A DNA stretch of 48,316 nt, taken from positions 1-48,316 of IMG/VR virus record IMGVR_UViG_3300027365_000022; one strand, 5' to 3'. This document shows positions 16,790-25,725 of this stretch, in pieces; the stretch's first letter is position 1, and each line of letters opens with the position of its first letter. The position numbers and the translations under genes were made by a program. Source of the DNA: a virus. The notes under the pieces were generated by a model. It had not been told where the DNA came from, searched no databases, and saw nothing but the letters and a program-made list of their open reading frames with translations.

Positions 16790-19700
16790 ATGACCATCCT
16801 CAGCACCGATATCAAACTCATGGCCTCCGAGCGCCTGACCGACAACGAAGACGGCGGCGGCCAGATGAGCGCCGTCGAAATCCAAGACGGCGTGGTCAAC
16901 AACCTGTTCCCGGATATTTCGCGCCTCGACCGCACCTACGGCCGCGTAAACCTGCGCAAGCTGTATCTGGCCGTGCGCACCGCGAACCAGGACGTGTACT
17001 ACGGCAGCCACGCCATCGTCACCGACCCGCCCGATGACCCGCGTGTCAGCGTGGTCATGTTCACGACCGGCAGTTACACAGACGAGCGCACCAACGCCCG
17101 TGACCGCATAGAGAGCTACGTGGTGGTAGGTCCGGTCACCCGTTACACCCTGCTGGGCGATCAGGTGGTGGGCCAGCGCCTGCTGCGGCTGTACGCCATG
17201 CCCGAAGCCGAGCTACCCAAAATCGGGGACGTGTATGCACTGTCGGAAGAAGATGATGCCGGAAACCCCACCGCCGAGATTCAGTACGTGCGCATCACCG
17301 AAGTGAGCGGCGAGCTGCAGCAGTTTGAAGACAGCAAGGGCGTATTTACCCGCAAGATCATCACAGTCGGCATCAGCGATGCTCTGCGCCGCACCTTTGA
17401 AGGCGCCGAAGCCGTGCAGCGTGAAACCACCGCCAAGACATCACCAACCCGCTTCCGCGAAACCACGGTAGCAGACGCGTCCCGGTACTTCGGCATTGTG
17501 CAGCTCGACCAGCCCGCCCAGCCGGGCGATATGAACATCAAAACGAAAAACATCTTCGGCCAACTGGTCCCCAGCGCGACCGCCGAAAGCCCTGTTGCCG
17601 ACCTGACCGCAGGCCACAACAACGCCAACCTGGTTGCATCCGGCGCACCCTACAGCGTCACCACTACCGTGACCGGCGGGCGCTGCGCCTTTGGCCGACC
17701 TGTTATGCCGGGTAGCGTCAGCATCAGCAACCTGACCGATGACAAGCTGGGCACCCTGCGCGACGGAGGGGGAGCCGACCGGGGACAGATCGAATACAAC
17801 ACCGGCCTGCTGTCGGGCCTTTCACTCGGCGGCACCCAGACCATAACCGCCACACCCGCAACCGCCGTGGCTGAGCCGTCCATGACCGCCGCCGTCCCTA
17901 TCAGCTTGGGCAATCGCGGTTACAACTACGTTCAAACCCTGTTCCCGATCCCCTCGCCGGGCACACTGGTGGTTGACTACATGGCCGAGGGCAACTGGTA
18001 CCGCATGTACGATGACGGCACCGGCCAGCTTCAGGACGAGCATGGCGGCACCGCCAACATCAACTTCGTCACCGGCACCGTAGTTGCCACACTTGGCGGC
18101 CTGCCGGACGTAGACAGCTCGGTGATTTTTTCATGGGCTACACCGGCCCACTACGAAGAACGCACTACCGACCCCGACGTACAACTGCCCTACATGGCCG
18201 TGACCGTTGGCGCACAGGAGATCCTGCCCGGCAGTCTGACGCTGAGTTGGGAGGCCGGAGGCGTCACCAAAACCGCCACCGACAACGGTACCGGCGACCT
18301 GACCGGCGATGCCGAGGGTAGGGTGATCTATGGTCTGGGTGAAATCGGATTCCGGCCGTTACTGGTCCCGGCAAGCGGTGCCAGCCTGACCATTGAATAC
18401 CAAAAGGGCGTGACCCAGATCGAAACCTTCACTAGTAGCGAGTACACCCGCGACAGCGATAGCGCGGTTTTTCTGCTGCCGGGAGCGCCGATAAGGCCGG
18501 GGACATTGCACATTGAATTTCCGCAATCCACAACCATGACCGTCGTGGAAACCAGCAAACTGGGGCCGAATGCAGCCACAACACAGAAAGAAGAACTCGG
18601 TACCGAAACCGTTCAGTATTACGACATATCAGACGGGACTCTAATCGACGGTTCATTCAACCAAGCAGGCACCATCAACTACACGACCGGCGAAGTGAAT
18701 ATCACCATTGCCGATTCATCAGTTGATGTAACGAAGGGCGGGAGCCGAACGACAACCATCGACTCGGATATTTCAGGCCCGATCACGACACGCTATCAGC
18801 TCGACAGCGTGATCCCCGACGACATGACCGAAATCGCCGAGCTGCCCGATGCCCGCATCGATCTGCTGCCAACCATCCGCCGCTTCATCGTGCCAGGCAG
18901 TGTGGAATTCCAGTGGGGCGGGGAAACCTACATCGACCGTGAAGGCACCCTCTACAACCAGTGGAACCGCGAAACCGGCGCCGCGACCATGGCCGGCAGT
19001 ATCGACTACAGCACCGGCATCGTCAGCCTGTACGGCTACGCAGGCGGCCACAGCAACACGCTGCAGATCCGCACCCTGCTGGCACGGTACGAACAAAGCC
19101 CCACGGTTGCAGGCGTCTACTTTCGTACACCCGGCGCACCGCTGCGCCCGGCGAGCATCTACGTCAGAGCCGTGCGCCCCGACGGCAATGGCATCAGCGC
19201 GACCGCGTCCCTGACCGGCACTATTGACACAGACACGATGGAAGGTAGCGTCAACTACGAAACCGGCATCATGGATCTGCAGTTCCGCGAATACCTGACC
19301 GCCGCCGAAGTACCCCCGGCGCTTATGGCACTGCCCGGCTGGGCCGATGACGCACTGGTGACCGAAGGCCCATACCAGGGCAAATACCGCGTGGCAATCG
19401 CAGTCGATGCCAGCACCATCAAATACAACGCCGTGGTCTACACCCAGATGCCGCTGAGCGCCGATGTGCTGGGCCTCGACCCAGTGCGCTTGCCAATGGA
19501 CGGCCGCGTGCCCATCATCCGTGCAGGCGACGTGGTCGTGGTGCACAGCACCAAAACCGACACCCTGCCGAACCCCGTCAGCGCCGGTCAGACCATCACC
19601 CTCAGCCGTGACCAGCTCGCCAGCGTGGTGCTGGAGGATAGCGAGGGCACCAAGCTGGATGCCGCGCTCTACACCACCAACCGCGAAACCGGCACCGTGA

Positions 19701-20323
19701 CACTGGCAAGCCCGCTCGACCTGAGCGCTTACACTCAGCCACTGATCGCCCGCCACCGCGTGGAAGACATGGCGCTGGTGAACGAAGCCCAAATCAACGG
19801 CCAGATCAGTCTGGTCGGCGGCATCAGCCGCGCCTACGATCCGGCCGATACCTGGGTATCCAGCGCCCTGATCTTTGGCGACCTCGGCAGCCGCGTACAC
19901 CACCAGTTCAGTCAGGCCACCTGGACCAACGAGTGGAAGGACGAGCGCATCGGCAACAACACCACCGCGCAGTACAACAGCCTGCTGTATCCGATCCAGG
20001 TGGACAACAAAAACTCCATCCGCGAGCGCTGGGCGCTGATCTTCACCAGCAGCACCAGCTTCAACATCGTGGGGGAGGTGAGCGGCGTGATCGGCACCGG
20101 CAACACCAGCGCCGACTGCACCCCGATCAACCCCACCACCGGGGAGCCGTACTTTATCGTCCTGGCCGCAGGCTGGGGGAGCGGCTGGGCCACCAACAAC
20201 GTGCTGCGGTTTAACACCGATGCGGCTCATGCGCCGATCTGGGTAGCCCGCACCACGATCAGCGGGGCGGCCACGCACAATGACGACAGTTTCAAAATCG
20301 AAGCCAGGGGGGATGCAGACTGA
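16790..20323 (+). CDS. Large repeat-rich tail protein
   Basis: This 1177-residue protein is probably part of the tail tip or side structure. The first 200 residues look like a compact alpha/beta domain (LDRTYGRVNLRKLYLAVRTA, VVVGPVTRYTLLGDQVVGQRL). From about 330 onward it is beta-rich, with a recurring G-x-I-x-Y-x-T-G-x-V motif: GQIEYNTGLL, ANINFVTGTV, GTINYTTGEV, GSIDYSTGIV, GSVNYETGIM and a divergent NRETGTVTL. The repeats suggest a chain of similar beta domains. The last 200 residues include LIFGDLGSRVHHQFSQATWTNEW and look like a separate domain. No enzymatic motif is visible. It lies between the membrane-anchored protein and the LamG-like gene. Confidence 0.7.
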   Translation: MTILSTDIKLMASERLTDNEDGGGQMSAVEIQDGVVNNLFPDISRLDRTYGRVNLRKLYLAVRTANQDVYYGSHAIVTDPPDDPRVSVVMFTTGSYTDERTNARDRIESYVVVGPVTRYTLLGDQVVGQRLLRLYAMPEAELPKIGDVYALSEEDDAGNPTAEIQYVRITEVSGELQQFEDSKGVFTRKIITVGISDALRRTFEGAEAVQRETTAKTSPTRFRETTVADASRYFGIVQLDQPAQPGDMNIKTKNIFGQLVPSATAESPVADLTAGHNNANLVASGAPYSVTTTVTGGRCAFGRPVMPGSVSISNLTDDKLGTLRDGGGADRGQIEYNTGLLSGLSLGGTQTITATPATAVAEPSMTAAVPISLGNRGYNYVQTLFPIPSPGTLVVDYMAEGNWYRMYDDGTGQLQDEHGGTANINFVTGTVVATLGGLPDVDSSVIFSWATPAHYEERTTDPDVQLPYMAVTVGAQEILPGSLTLSWEAGGVTKTATDNGTGDLTGDAEGRVIYGLGEIGFRPLLVPASGASLTIEYQKGVTQIETFTSSEYTRDSDSAVFLLPGAPIRPGTLHIEFPQSTTMTVVETSKLGPNAATTQKEELGTETVQYYDISDGTLIDGSFNQAGTINYTTGEVNITIADSSVDVTKGGSRTTTIDSDISGPITTRYQLDSVIPDDMTEIAELPDARIDLLPTIRRFIVPGSVEFQWGGETYIDREGTLYNQWNRETGAATMAGSIDYSTGIVSLYGYAGGHSNTLQIRTLLARYEQSPTVAGVYFRTPGAPLRPASIYVRAVRPDGNGISATASLTGTIDTDTMEGSVNYETGIMDLQFREYLTAAEVPPALMALPGWADDALVTEGPYQGKYRVAIAVDASTIKYNAVVYTQMPLSADVLGLDPVRLPMDGRVPIIRAGDVVVVHSTKTDTLPNPVSAGQTITLSRDQLASVVLEDSEGTKLDAALYTTNRETGTVTLASPLDLSAYTQPLIARHRVEDMALVNEAQINGQISLVGGISRAYDPADTWVSSALIFGDLGSRVHHQFSQATWTNEWKDERIGNNTTAQYNSLLYPIQVDNKNSIRERWALIFTSSTSFNIVGEVSGVIGTGNTSADCTPINPTTGEPYFIVLAAGWGSGWATNNVLRFNTDAAHAPIWVARTTISGAATHNDDSFKIEARGDAD

Positions 20324-21228
20324 TGGCGAAAATCGAAGGCACTATCGCAATGGACGGCGTGCCGCTTAGTACCGAAATCGTCGTGCTGGATGCCGAAACG
20401 AAAGCAGTCGCAGCGACAGGGCAAAGCACAGCACAAGGCGACTACAGCATCGACATATTCCAAACCGGCGATTATTACGTCATGGCGATCCCGCCGGAAG
20501 GATACCGGCCGCTGATTCATGGGCCGGTTTTTGTTGAGTATACGGGCGACCCCCACTGGCCGAACGTTGTCGCGCTACTGCATTTTGATGATCCCAATGA
20601 TGTTGTCAAGACAGAGAAATGGTCGACTTGGTACATACATAAGACCGGTAGTGGTTTTGGGGAAGTAACCCAAAATGCGGCAAAATTCTGGGTGGCAGGG
20701 CTTAAACTGAACAGCCCAAGCGGGGCAAACTATTATTTTCCGGCTACAGATGGTGTCATATTGACGGGGGATATTTTCACAGCAGAAGTGTTCTGTATGC
20801 CGAGGAAACTACCTTCCCCTATATTCACATCATTCTTTGGATCAGGTGATTCCGACCAGTTACTTAGCTTTAATAACAGTGGTAAAATTGTATTTTACAG
20901 AGGCAGTAATGCGCTTGGTGGTTATATATCTGGCGAGGGTGTCAACCAGTACACACTAAACACCTATTACCACATCGCAATGACACATGATGGAACACAT
21001 ATTCGGGTATTCGTAGACGGAAATAAGGAAATAGAAATAGCGACCAGTTTAGGGTGGACTGGTAATTCAAGCACACGTTTTGGTATCGGAGATAATGACA
21101 TTGGTAGATACAATAATTCATACAGACAGGCAACCGACATTTATTTTGACGAACTCCGCATCACCAAAGGCGTAGCCCGTTACACCGAAAATTTCACCCC
21201 GCCAAATGCGCCGTTCCCCGCAGGATAA
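20323..21228 (+). CDS. LamG-like adhesin, probable receptor-binding tail protein
   Basis: This 301-residue protein has a carboxypeptidase-regulatory-like beta domain at about residues 1-75 (IEGTIAMDGVPLSTEIVVLDA, GDYSIDIFQTGDYYVM). A concanavalin/LamG-like jelly roll follows at 80-300, with YYHIAMTHDGTHIRVFVDG and the hallmark end FDELRITKGVARYTENFTPP. Such domains bind sugars on cells. The stretch from about 20580 to 21150 is clearly richer in A/T than its neighbours, while the ends are not. That suggests the jelly roll was swapped in by recombination between conserved flanks, a usual pattern for receptor-binding genes. It overlaps the previous stop by one base. Confidence 0.78.
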   Translation: MAKIEGTIAMDGVPLSTEIVVLDAETKAVAATGQSTAQGDYSIDIFQTGDYYVMAIPPEGYRPLIHGPVFVEYTGDPHWPNVVALLHFDDPNDVVKTEKWSTWYIHKTGSGFGEVTQNAAKFWVAGLKLNSPSGANYYFPATDGVILTGDIFTAEVFCMPRKLPSPIFTSFFGSGDSDQLLSFNNSGKIVFYRGSNALGGYISGEGVNQYTLNTYYHIAMTHDGTHIRVFVDGNKEIEIATSLGWTGNSSTRFGIGDNDIGRYNNSYRQATDIYFDELRITKGVARYTENFTPPNAPFPAG

Positions 21229-21240
21229 CAGGAGCCTTCC

Positions 21241-21825
21241 ATGCCTATCCGACAAGCCACCACCACCCGCACCGCTTGCATGCAAGCCCGTCTGAACCTG
21301 ATCGACGCGGCTGCCACCCCCGGAACCATCCAGATGATGGCCGGCGGCCAGCCTGACCCCTGGGCCGATGTGGCCAGCATCGCTGCCCACGCGACCAGCA
21401 TCGCCTATACAGCCGGGGATTACGTCACCTCCGGGCTGCACTATTACCGCGCCGAAACCAGCGGGACCAGCGCCGCTACTGCGCCGACTTGGCCAACTGA
21501 CGGCAGCACCGTGGCCGACAACGAGATTACCTGGCAGGACATGGGCGAAATCCCCGTCCTGCTGGGCACCCTGACCCTGAGCCAGCCCTGCGGCACCCTG
21601 GTTGACGGCACCCTGACATTCGATGCGATCACTGAGGACGCCGCAGCCGATGCCAACGGCACCTGCACCTGGGCGAGGATCAGCGACGGCGACGGCAACC
21701 CGGTCATGGACCTGCCGGTGGGCGAAATCGGCAGCGGCCAGCCGATCCAGATCAACACCACCAACATCGTCCAGGGCGGGCCGTTGCGCATCACCAGCGC
21801 CGTACTGACCGAGGGCGGCCAGTAA
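21241..21825 (+). CDS. Tail protein of unknown function with a carbohydrate-binding-like segment
   Basis: This 194-residue protein is not recognised by name. Residues 55-100 (IAYTAGDYVTSGLHYYRAETSG through ITWQDMG) resemble the small beta modules found in phage adhesins and chitin-binding proteins. The second half (GTLTLSQPCGTLVDGTLTFDAI, GQPIQINTTNIVQGGPLRITSAVLTEGGQ) is again beta-rich. It lies directly behind the LamG-like gene, with a GGAG ribosome site, and probably belongs to the same fibre or tip assembly. Confidence 0.6.
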   Translation: MPIRQATTTRTACMQARLNLIDAAATPGTIQMMAGGQPDPWADVASIAAHATSIAYTAGDYVTSGLHYYRAETSGTSAATAPTWPTDGSTVADNEITWQDMGEIPVLLGTLTLSQPCGTLVDGTLTFDAITEDAAADANGTCTWARISDGDGNPVMDLPVGEIGSGQPIQINTTNIVQGGPLRITSAVLTEGGQ

Positions 21826-21826
21826 C

Positions 21827-24133
21827 ATGAGTTACACCGCCCCGGCGGGTAATGCCGTCGATTTCGACTTTACCGACAGCGGCTACACCCCACCCGCTGG
21901 CGGGGCGGTCAATTTCGACTTTTACAACGTCCCGCCGCATCAGGGTACGCTTTCAGCCGAGCTGGACGCACCCACTGCCGGGATGCTGGTACAGCACGAC
22001 GACCCCAGCGGCCTGCCGATCATCAGCGCCGTCATTGACGCCACGCTGGACGGGCCTAGCGCCACCCTGGCCGCCGAGTTTCACCCGCCGCACATTGCCA
22101 CACTGGCCGCCGATCTGGACCCGCCGACGGCCGAAGCCAGCGCCCAGTTCACCCGCATCCATATCGCCAGCGCAACCGCCATCCTGGACGCGCCACAGGC
22201 CGATATGCTGGCCGATTTCTTCAACGGCCGGGTCATTACCCTGCAGGCCACGCTGGACGCACCCACCGCCAGCGTCAGCGCCGCCAGGGGTAACACCGCC
22301 ACCGCAACGGCCACGTTTGAACTGCCCGATATCCAGATCGGTACCGAATGGGGCGCCAAAATCCCCGTTGCTGGCATCAGCGACAGCACAAGTGCCGGTG
22401 GAGGAGGATTCAAATGGGGCCGGGCCGCCGCCGCCGACCGCGCCTTGACCGCTATCAGCGACGCCATGCGCCGAATCGAACCCGAAACCGAGAGTGGCTG
22501 GCAGGAAGGGCAGGCAGCAGACGCCGCGCCCGCGATGCCACACAACCAGATGATCACCCTGGATGACGGCGCCCAAGTGCCTTACAGCACCCACATCGCC
22601 CGCGACCGGCAAAACCGCCAGGGCTACATCGTGCCGCCCGCCCAGGACCAGAGCGGGTCCATGCTCTGGGACCGATTCAGCGCCGAGCCATCGGCAACCC
22701 CAGGCCACGGCTACGGCTACCCGCCGCCGAAGGACAAGGAGAAATGGCAGCTGTGGATGCACGTCGACTACTGGGCCAACAAGCTGCCGCGCTGGGACAC
22801 CAGCGACTACACGCCGCCGGTTAACAACGCGGTCAATTTCGATTTCAGTGACAGCGGCTACGACCCCGACCTGCTGGCTCTGGACTTTAGCTGGGGCACC
22901 CCAAGCCCATACCCGAACCAGCCGATCATGCCGACGGACCCCAGCACCGGAATCGGCCACAACGTGCCGCCGACCATTGACCAGGCCAACCGCGTCCCCT
23001 GGGGCACCGGATCATGGACGCGGCCGTATCCCGACTACGGCCCCGACATCCCCTGGCCGAACGACCCGACCGAAGATCCTGCCGAGCGGCCGCCGCAGCC
23101 CGACATCCGAGAGGTTTACCTATTCATGCCGAACATCACCCTGTACCGGCTGCCCGACGGCGCCGAGTTTGAGGCCACCCAGTGCGTCTGGAGCACCGAC
23201 CGCGACTCTTGGGGCTGGCGTTTCACCGCCAACCTGAAGCGCGAAGCCGACCTGGCGATCATCAAACCCACCAGCAACGGGCCAGTCGAGATCGGCTGCG
23301 AGATCAACGGCCACACCTTCACCGCCTTGGTGGAGTCCTACGGCCGCAGCCGCCAGCACGGCAACACCCGCTACACCATCACCGGCCGCAGCCGCACCGC
23401 CTGGCTGTCAGATCCCTACGCCCCCCAGCGCAGCAAAGCCCTGACCGCCGCCTACAGCGCCGCCGCACTGGCCGAGCAGGAACTGGCCAACACCGGATTC
23501 AGCCTGCAGTGGAACGCTCAAGACTGGCTGATCCCCGCAGGCAGTTACAGCTATGACCAGCTCGACCCCATCGCCGCCATCAAGCGCCTGGCCGAAGCCG
23601 CAGGCTACATGCTGCAGAGCCACCCCGAGCTGAAGCAACTGATCGTCAGCCCGCGTTACCGCGTGGACCCACACAAGTGGACCGAGCCGACCACCGCGCT
23701 GGACGCCATCCTGCCCGCTGACCTGATCACCCAGGACGGCTCCACCTTCAGAACCGCCCCTACTTACAACCGCGCCATCGTCACTGGAGGACCAGCCGGA
23801 GGCGTGATCGTCACCGTCACCCGTGACGGCACCGCAGGCGACATCCTCGCCCCGATGGCCACCGACGACCTGATCACCCACAGCGATGCCGGATACCAGC
23901 GAGGCCGCAGCCTGATCGCGGAGGGCGGCACCTGGGAGGAAATGAACATCACCACCATGCTGACCCAAGCCGGACAAGCCCCCGGCCTGCTGCTGCCGGG
24001 GCACCTGGTGGAGATCCAGGACACCGACGACACCTATCCGGTCGTAATCGACGGCACCAGCATCACAGCCACCAGCAGCGACACCGAGATCAAAGTAAGG
24101 CAGCAGCTCACAGCAGAACGGAGGATCTGGTAA
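21827..24133 (+). CDS. Large tail-tip protein with N-terminal repeats
   Basis: This 768-residue protein has two visible parts. Residues 1-30 carry two copies of a Y-T-x-P-x-x-x-A-V-x-F-D-F unit, and a third copy lies near 325. Residues about 40-165 contain five copies of an A-x-L-D-x-P-x-A module. The C-terminal 340 residues start with NITLYRLPDGAEFEATQCVWSTDRDSW and run through FTALVESYGRSRQHGNTRYTITGRSR. They resemble hub-type baseplate or tail-tip domains related to the gp27/Mu gp44 fold. A hub carrying repeat arms is the simplest reading. It starts one base after the previous stop and overlaps the next gene. Confidence 0.68.
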   Translation: MSYTAPAGNAVDFDFTDSGYTPPAGGAVNFDFYNVPPHQGTLSAELDAPTAGMLVQHDDPSGLPIISAVIDATLDGPSATLAAEFHPPHIATLAADLDPPTAEASAQFTRIHIASATAILDAPQADMLADFFNGRVITLQATLDAPTASVSAARGNTATATATFELPDIQIGTEWGAKIPVAGISDSTSAGGGGFKWGRAAAADRALTAISDAMRRIEPETESGWQEGQAADAAPAMPHNQMITLDDGAQVPYSTHIARDRQNRQGYIVPPAQDQSGSMLWDRFSAEPSATPGHGYGYPPPKDKEKWQLWMHVDYWANKLPRWDTSDYTPPVNNAVNFDFSDSGYDPDLLALDFSWGTPSPYPNQPIMPTDPSTGIGHNVPPTIDQANRVPWGTGSWTRPYPDYGPDIPWPNDPTEDPAERPPQPDIREVYLFMPNITLYRLPDGAEFEATQCVWSTDRDSWGWRFTANLKREADLAIIKPTSNGPVEIGCEINGHTFTALVESYGRSRQHGNTRYTITGRSRTAWLSDPYAPQRSKALTAAYSAAALAEQELANTGFSLQWNAQDWLIPAGSYSYDQLDPIAAIKRLAEAAGYMLQSHPELKQLIVSPRYRVDPHKWTEPTTALDAILPADLITQDGSTFRTAPTYNRAIVTGGPAGGVIVTVTRDGTAGDILAPMATDDLITHSDAGYQRGRSLIAEGGTWEEMNITTMLTQAGQAPGLLLPGHLVEIQDTDDTYPVVIDGTSITATSSDTEIKVRQQLTAERRIW

Positions 24134-24366
24134 TGGCGAACATCTGGAAACAGTTTGAAAACCTGCTGGAGCGTGACGCGACGCTGGTGGCCGAGGTGAT
24201 CAGCATTAACCCCAGCAACGTGACCGTGGAGCTTTTGAGCGGCGATAGGGTAAACGTACGTGATGGGGGAGTAGGTGTCGCGGCGGGGGAAATGGTGTTT
24301 ATCAAGGGCGGGGAGGTGGTGCAGAAGACTCAGGCACTGCCGAGGCATGATTTGGTACTGTATTGA
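24133..24366 (+). CDS. Small tail protein, last late gene
   Basis: This 77-residue protein has an N-terminal helix (IWKQFENLLERDATL) and a small beta barrel-like part (AEVISINPSNVTVELLSGDRVNVRDG, AAGEMVFIKGGEVVQ). It resembles small OB-like proteins that follow tail hub genes. The start overlaps the previous stop (TAATG). It is the last gene of the rightward cluster; attachment-site DNA follows. Confidence 0.6.
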   Translation: MANIWKQFENLLERDATLVAEVISINPSNVTVELLSGDRVNVRDGGVGVAAGEMVFIKGGEVVQKTQALPRHDLVLY

Positions 24367-24395
24367 AGGTTGATCGGGGCCGTTACGCCTCTTGC

Positions 24396-24405
24396 GATAC
24401 GTATC
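24396..24405. repeat. Palindrome near att site
   Basis: GATACGTATC is a perfect ten-base palindrome 145 bases left of the tRNA fragment. The same CGATAC core recurs at 24700-24715 next to the integrase gene. These could be binding sites for integrase or an excision factor. Confidence 0.4.
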
Positions 24406-24540
24406 ATCCATGTGTATTCTTTGCGTTCGCAGCTTCCGAAAATACAGCGGTCGAACTTGGTGCAACTTGCTGAAAAAACAGGGTCAAAAAAGTGAAGTGA
24501 TTTCGGAAAATATGACGTAACAGGTTGATGCTGAAGGGAA

Positions 24541-24594
24541 AGCCAGCGGACTGCAACTCCGTGTACGCCGGTTCGATTCCGACTCCAGCCTCCA
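24541..24594 (+). other. attP: attP core: 3' half of tRNA-Cys(GCA)
   Basis: The sequence reproduces the 3' half of a tRNA-Cys gene. The anticodon arm is GCGGA-CTGCAAC-TCCGT (24546-24562, anticodon GCA at 24553-24555). A T-arm with loop TTCGATT (24572-24578), an acceptor strand TCCAGCC (24584-24590) and the discriminator plus CCA at 24591-24594 follow. No convincing 5' half is present, so it is not a working tRNA gene. Many integrases target the 3' end of a tRNA gene and carry this segment in attP so that integration restores the tRNA. The integrase gene lies 124 bases away. The rest of the 24367-24717 gap holds no gene; TTCCGAAAA-like motifs near 24434, 24500 and 24640 may be arm-type sites. 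Confidence 0.8.
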
Positions 24595-24699
24595 TATATT
24601 TCAAAGAGTTACGCTGCCGACCGGCAGCGCATCCGATAATTTCCGAATTGATTTCAAGTTATACAGTGGTTTCATAAGCAAGCCGCTTTCTGCTGTTTT

Positions 24700-24715
24700 T
24701 GTATCGTCCGATACA
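24700..24715. repeat. Palindrome between att core and integrase
   Basis: TGTATCG-TC-CGATACA is a perfect inverted repeat of seven pairs. It sits just beyond the integrase stop codon and lacks a T-run on the integrase strand, so it is more likely a protein site than a terminator. Confidence 0.45.
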
Positions 24716-24717
24716 CT

Positions 24718-25725
24718 TCAATCATGCGTATCCACCACCGGAACTTTGCGATCATAGACCTGTACCTGTGACTGTGTTTTGTGTCCGCTGAACTGCTGTT
24801 TATTGCCTTCGTAGTCACTGATACTCTTGGCTTTGATGTCATGAAAAGTGAAGTCGAACAGTAGGTTCATATTCAGCCTTTTATTGCGCGATTCTTTCTC
24901 TGCGTCATCCCTCGCCTTACGCCACCATTGGCGTAATTTGTGGCCTGTGATCCGCTGGCCGTTCTTGTCTATAAATAGATAGGTTCGGTTGGCAACGACC
25001 TGCTGCTGGCGCAGCATCTTGATGGCGGCACGAAGCCGGGGGTTCCAGCGTTTGATCTGGGCCTTATTGGTTTTGCCCTGCTTGATGTAGATGCCTTCGT
25101 CCTGCAGCTGCTCATGCTTCATATTGAGTATGTCGCCTTGGCGAGTGGCGCAGCAGTAGCTGATCTCCATGGCGACTTTGACGTAGGCATTTGCCTGCTC
25201 ATAAACCGCGCCGTACTCCCAGTCTTCAATGTAGCGGTCGCGGCTTTCTTCTGAAAACTTGCGCACCTTGTGGCAGGGGTTCATTGATACCCGACCTCGC
25301 TCGTATGCCCAGCTGAACACTTTGCTCATGAAGCTGTGCTCACGGTTGGCTTGCACCTGTGTCTCTTCGCCTCGGATGTCCATGTACTGACGGATATGCT
25401 CGGGCCGGATCATCTCGGCCTGCATCTTGCCGAACACCTTCAGGACCGTTTTGCTGTAGCGCTCATAGTCCGAGCGTGTGCGCACTGCCAGTGAGCTGAA
25501 AGCAGGTGACGCCATGAATACGCTGACCAGGTGTTCAAGGCTGTTTTCGATTACCTGATATTTCGCCAGCTCTTCGGCATGGCGACGAAGCACGACTCGG
25601 CGGGGCGCATCTATCGGGCAAAGCGGGATGCAGGTTTTCTTGTCTGGACGGAATTCAAAGGCTGAGCGGCCCCGATAAACTCGCTCGGGCAGCCATTCGT
25701 TTTCGGCTTTGCGTCTACGTGCCAT
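24718..25725 (-). CDS. int: Tyrosine-recombinase integrase
   Basis: This 335-residue enzyme should integrate the phage at tRNA-Cys. The N-terminal third has a core-binding domain (AVRTRSDYERYSKTVLKVFG, HIRQYMDIRG). The catalytic domain shows Arg195 (CATRQGDI), Lys218 (KQGKTNK), His295 (FTFHDIKAK), His315 (SGHKT) and nucleophile Tyr324 (VQVYDRK). The second arginine of the usual H-x-x-R box is lysine here (Lys298); several phage integrases of this subfamily have HD(I/L)KAK, so it is probably active. It is the distal end of the leftward early operon and overlaps the DUF4224 gene by 11 bases. Confidence 0.94.
   Translation of the reverse strand: MARRRKAENEWLPERVYRGRSAFEFRPDKKTCIPLCPIDAPRRVVLRRHAEELAKYQVIENSLEHLVSVFMASPAFSSLAVRTRSDYERYSKTVLKVFGKMQAEMIRPEHIRQYMDIRGEETQVQANREHSFMSKVFSWAYERGRVSMNPCHKVRKFSEESRDRYIEDWEYGAVYEQANAYVKVAMEISYCCATRQGDILNMKHEQLQDEGIYIKQGKTNKAQIKRWNPRLRAAIKMLRQQQVVANRTYLFIDKNGQRITGHKLRQWWRKARDDAEKESRNKRLNMNLLFDFTFHDIKAKSISDYEGNKQQFSGHKTQSQVQVYDRKVPVVDTHD

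Noticed and set aside
24520-24594. Complete tRNA-Cys gene
   Set aside because: The 5' part (acceptor strand and D-arm) does not pair properly; only the 3' half is convincing.
24404-24604. 66-residue minus-strand open frame over the attachment site
   Set aside because: It is the antisense of the tRNA-Cys 3' half (reads MEAGVGIEPAYTELQSAG), a familiar false ORF across tRNA-Cys genes.
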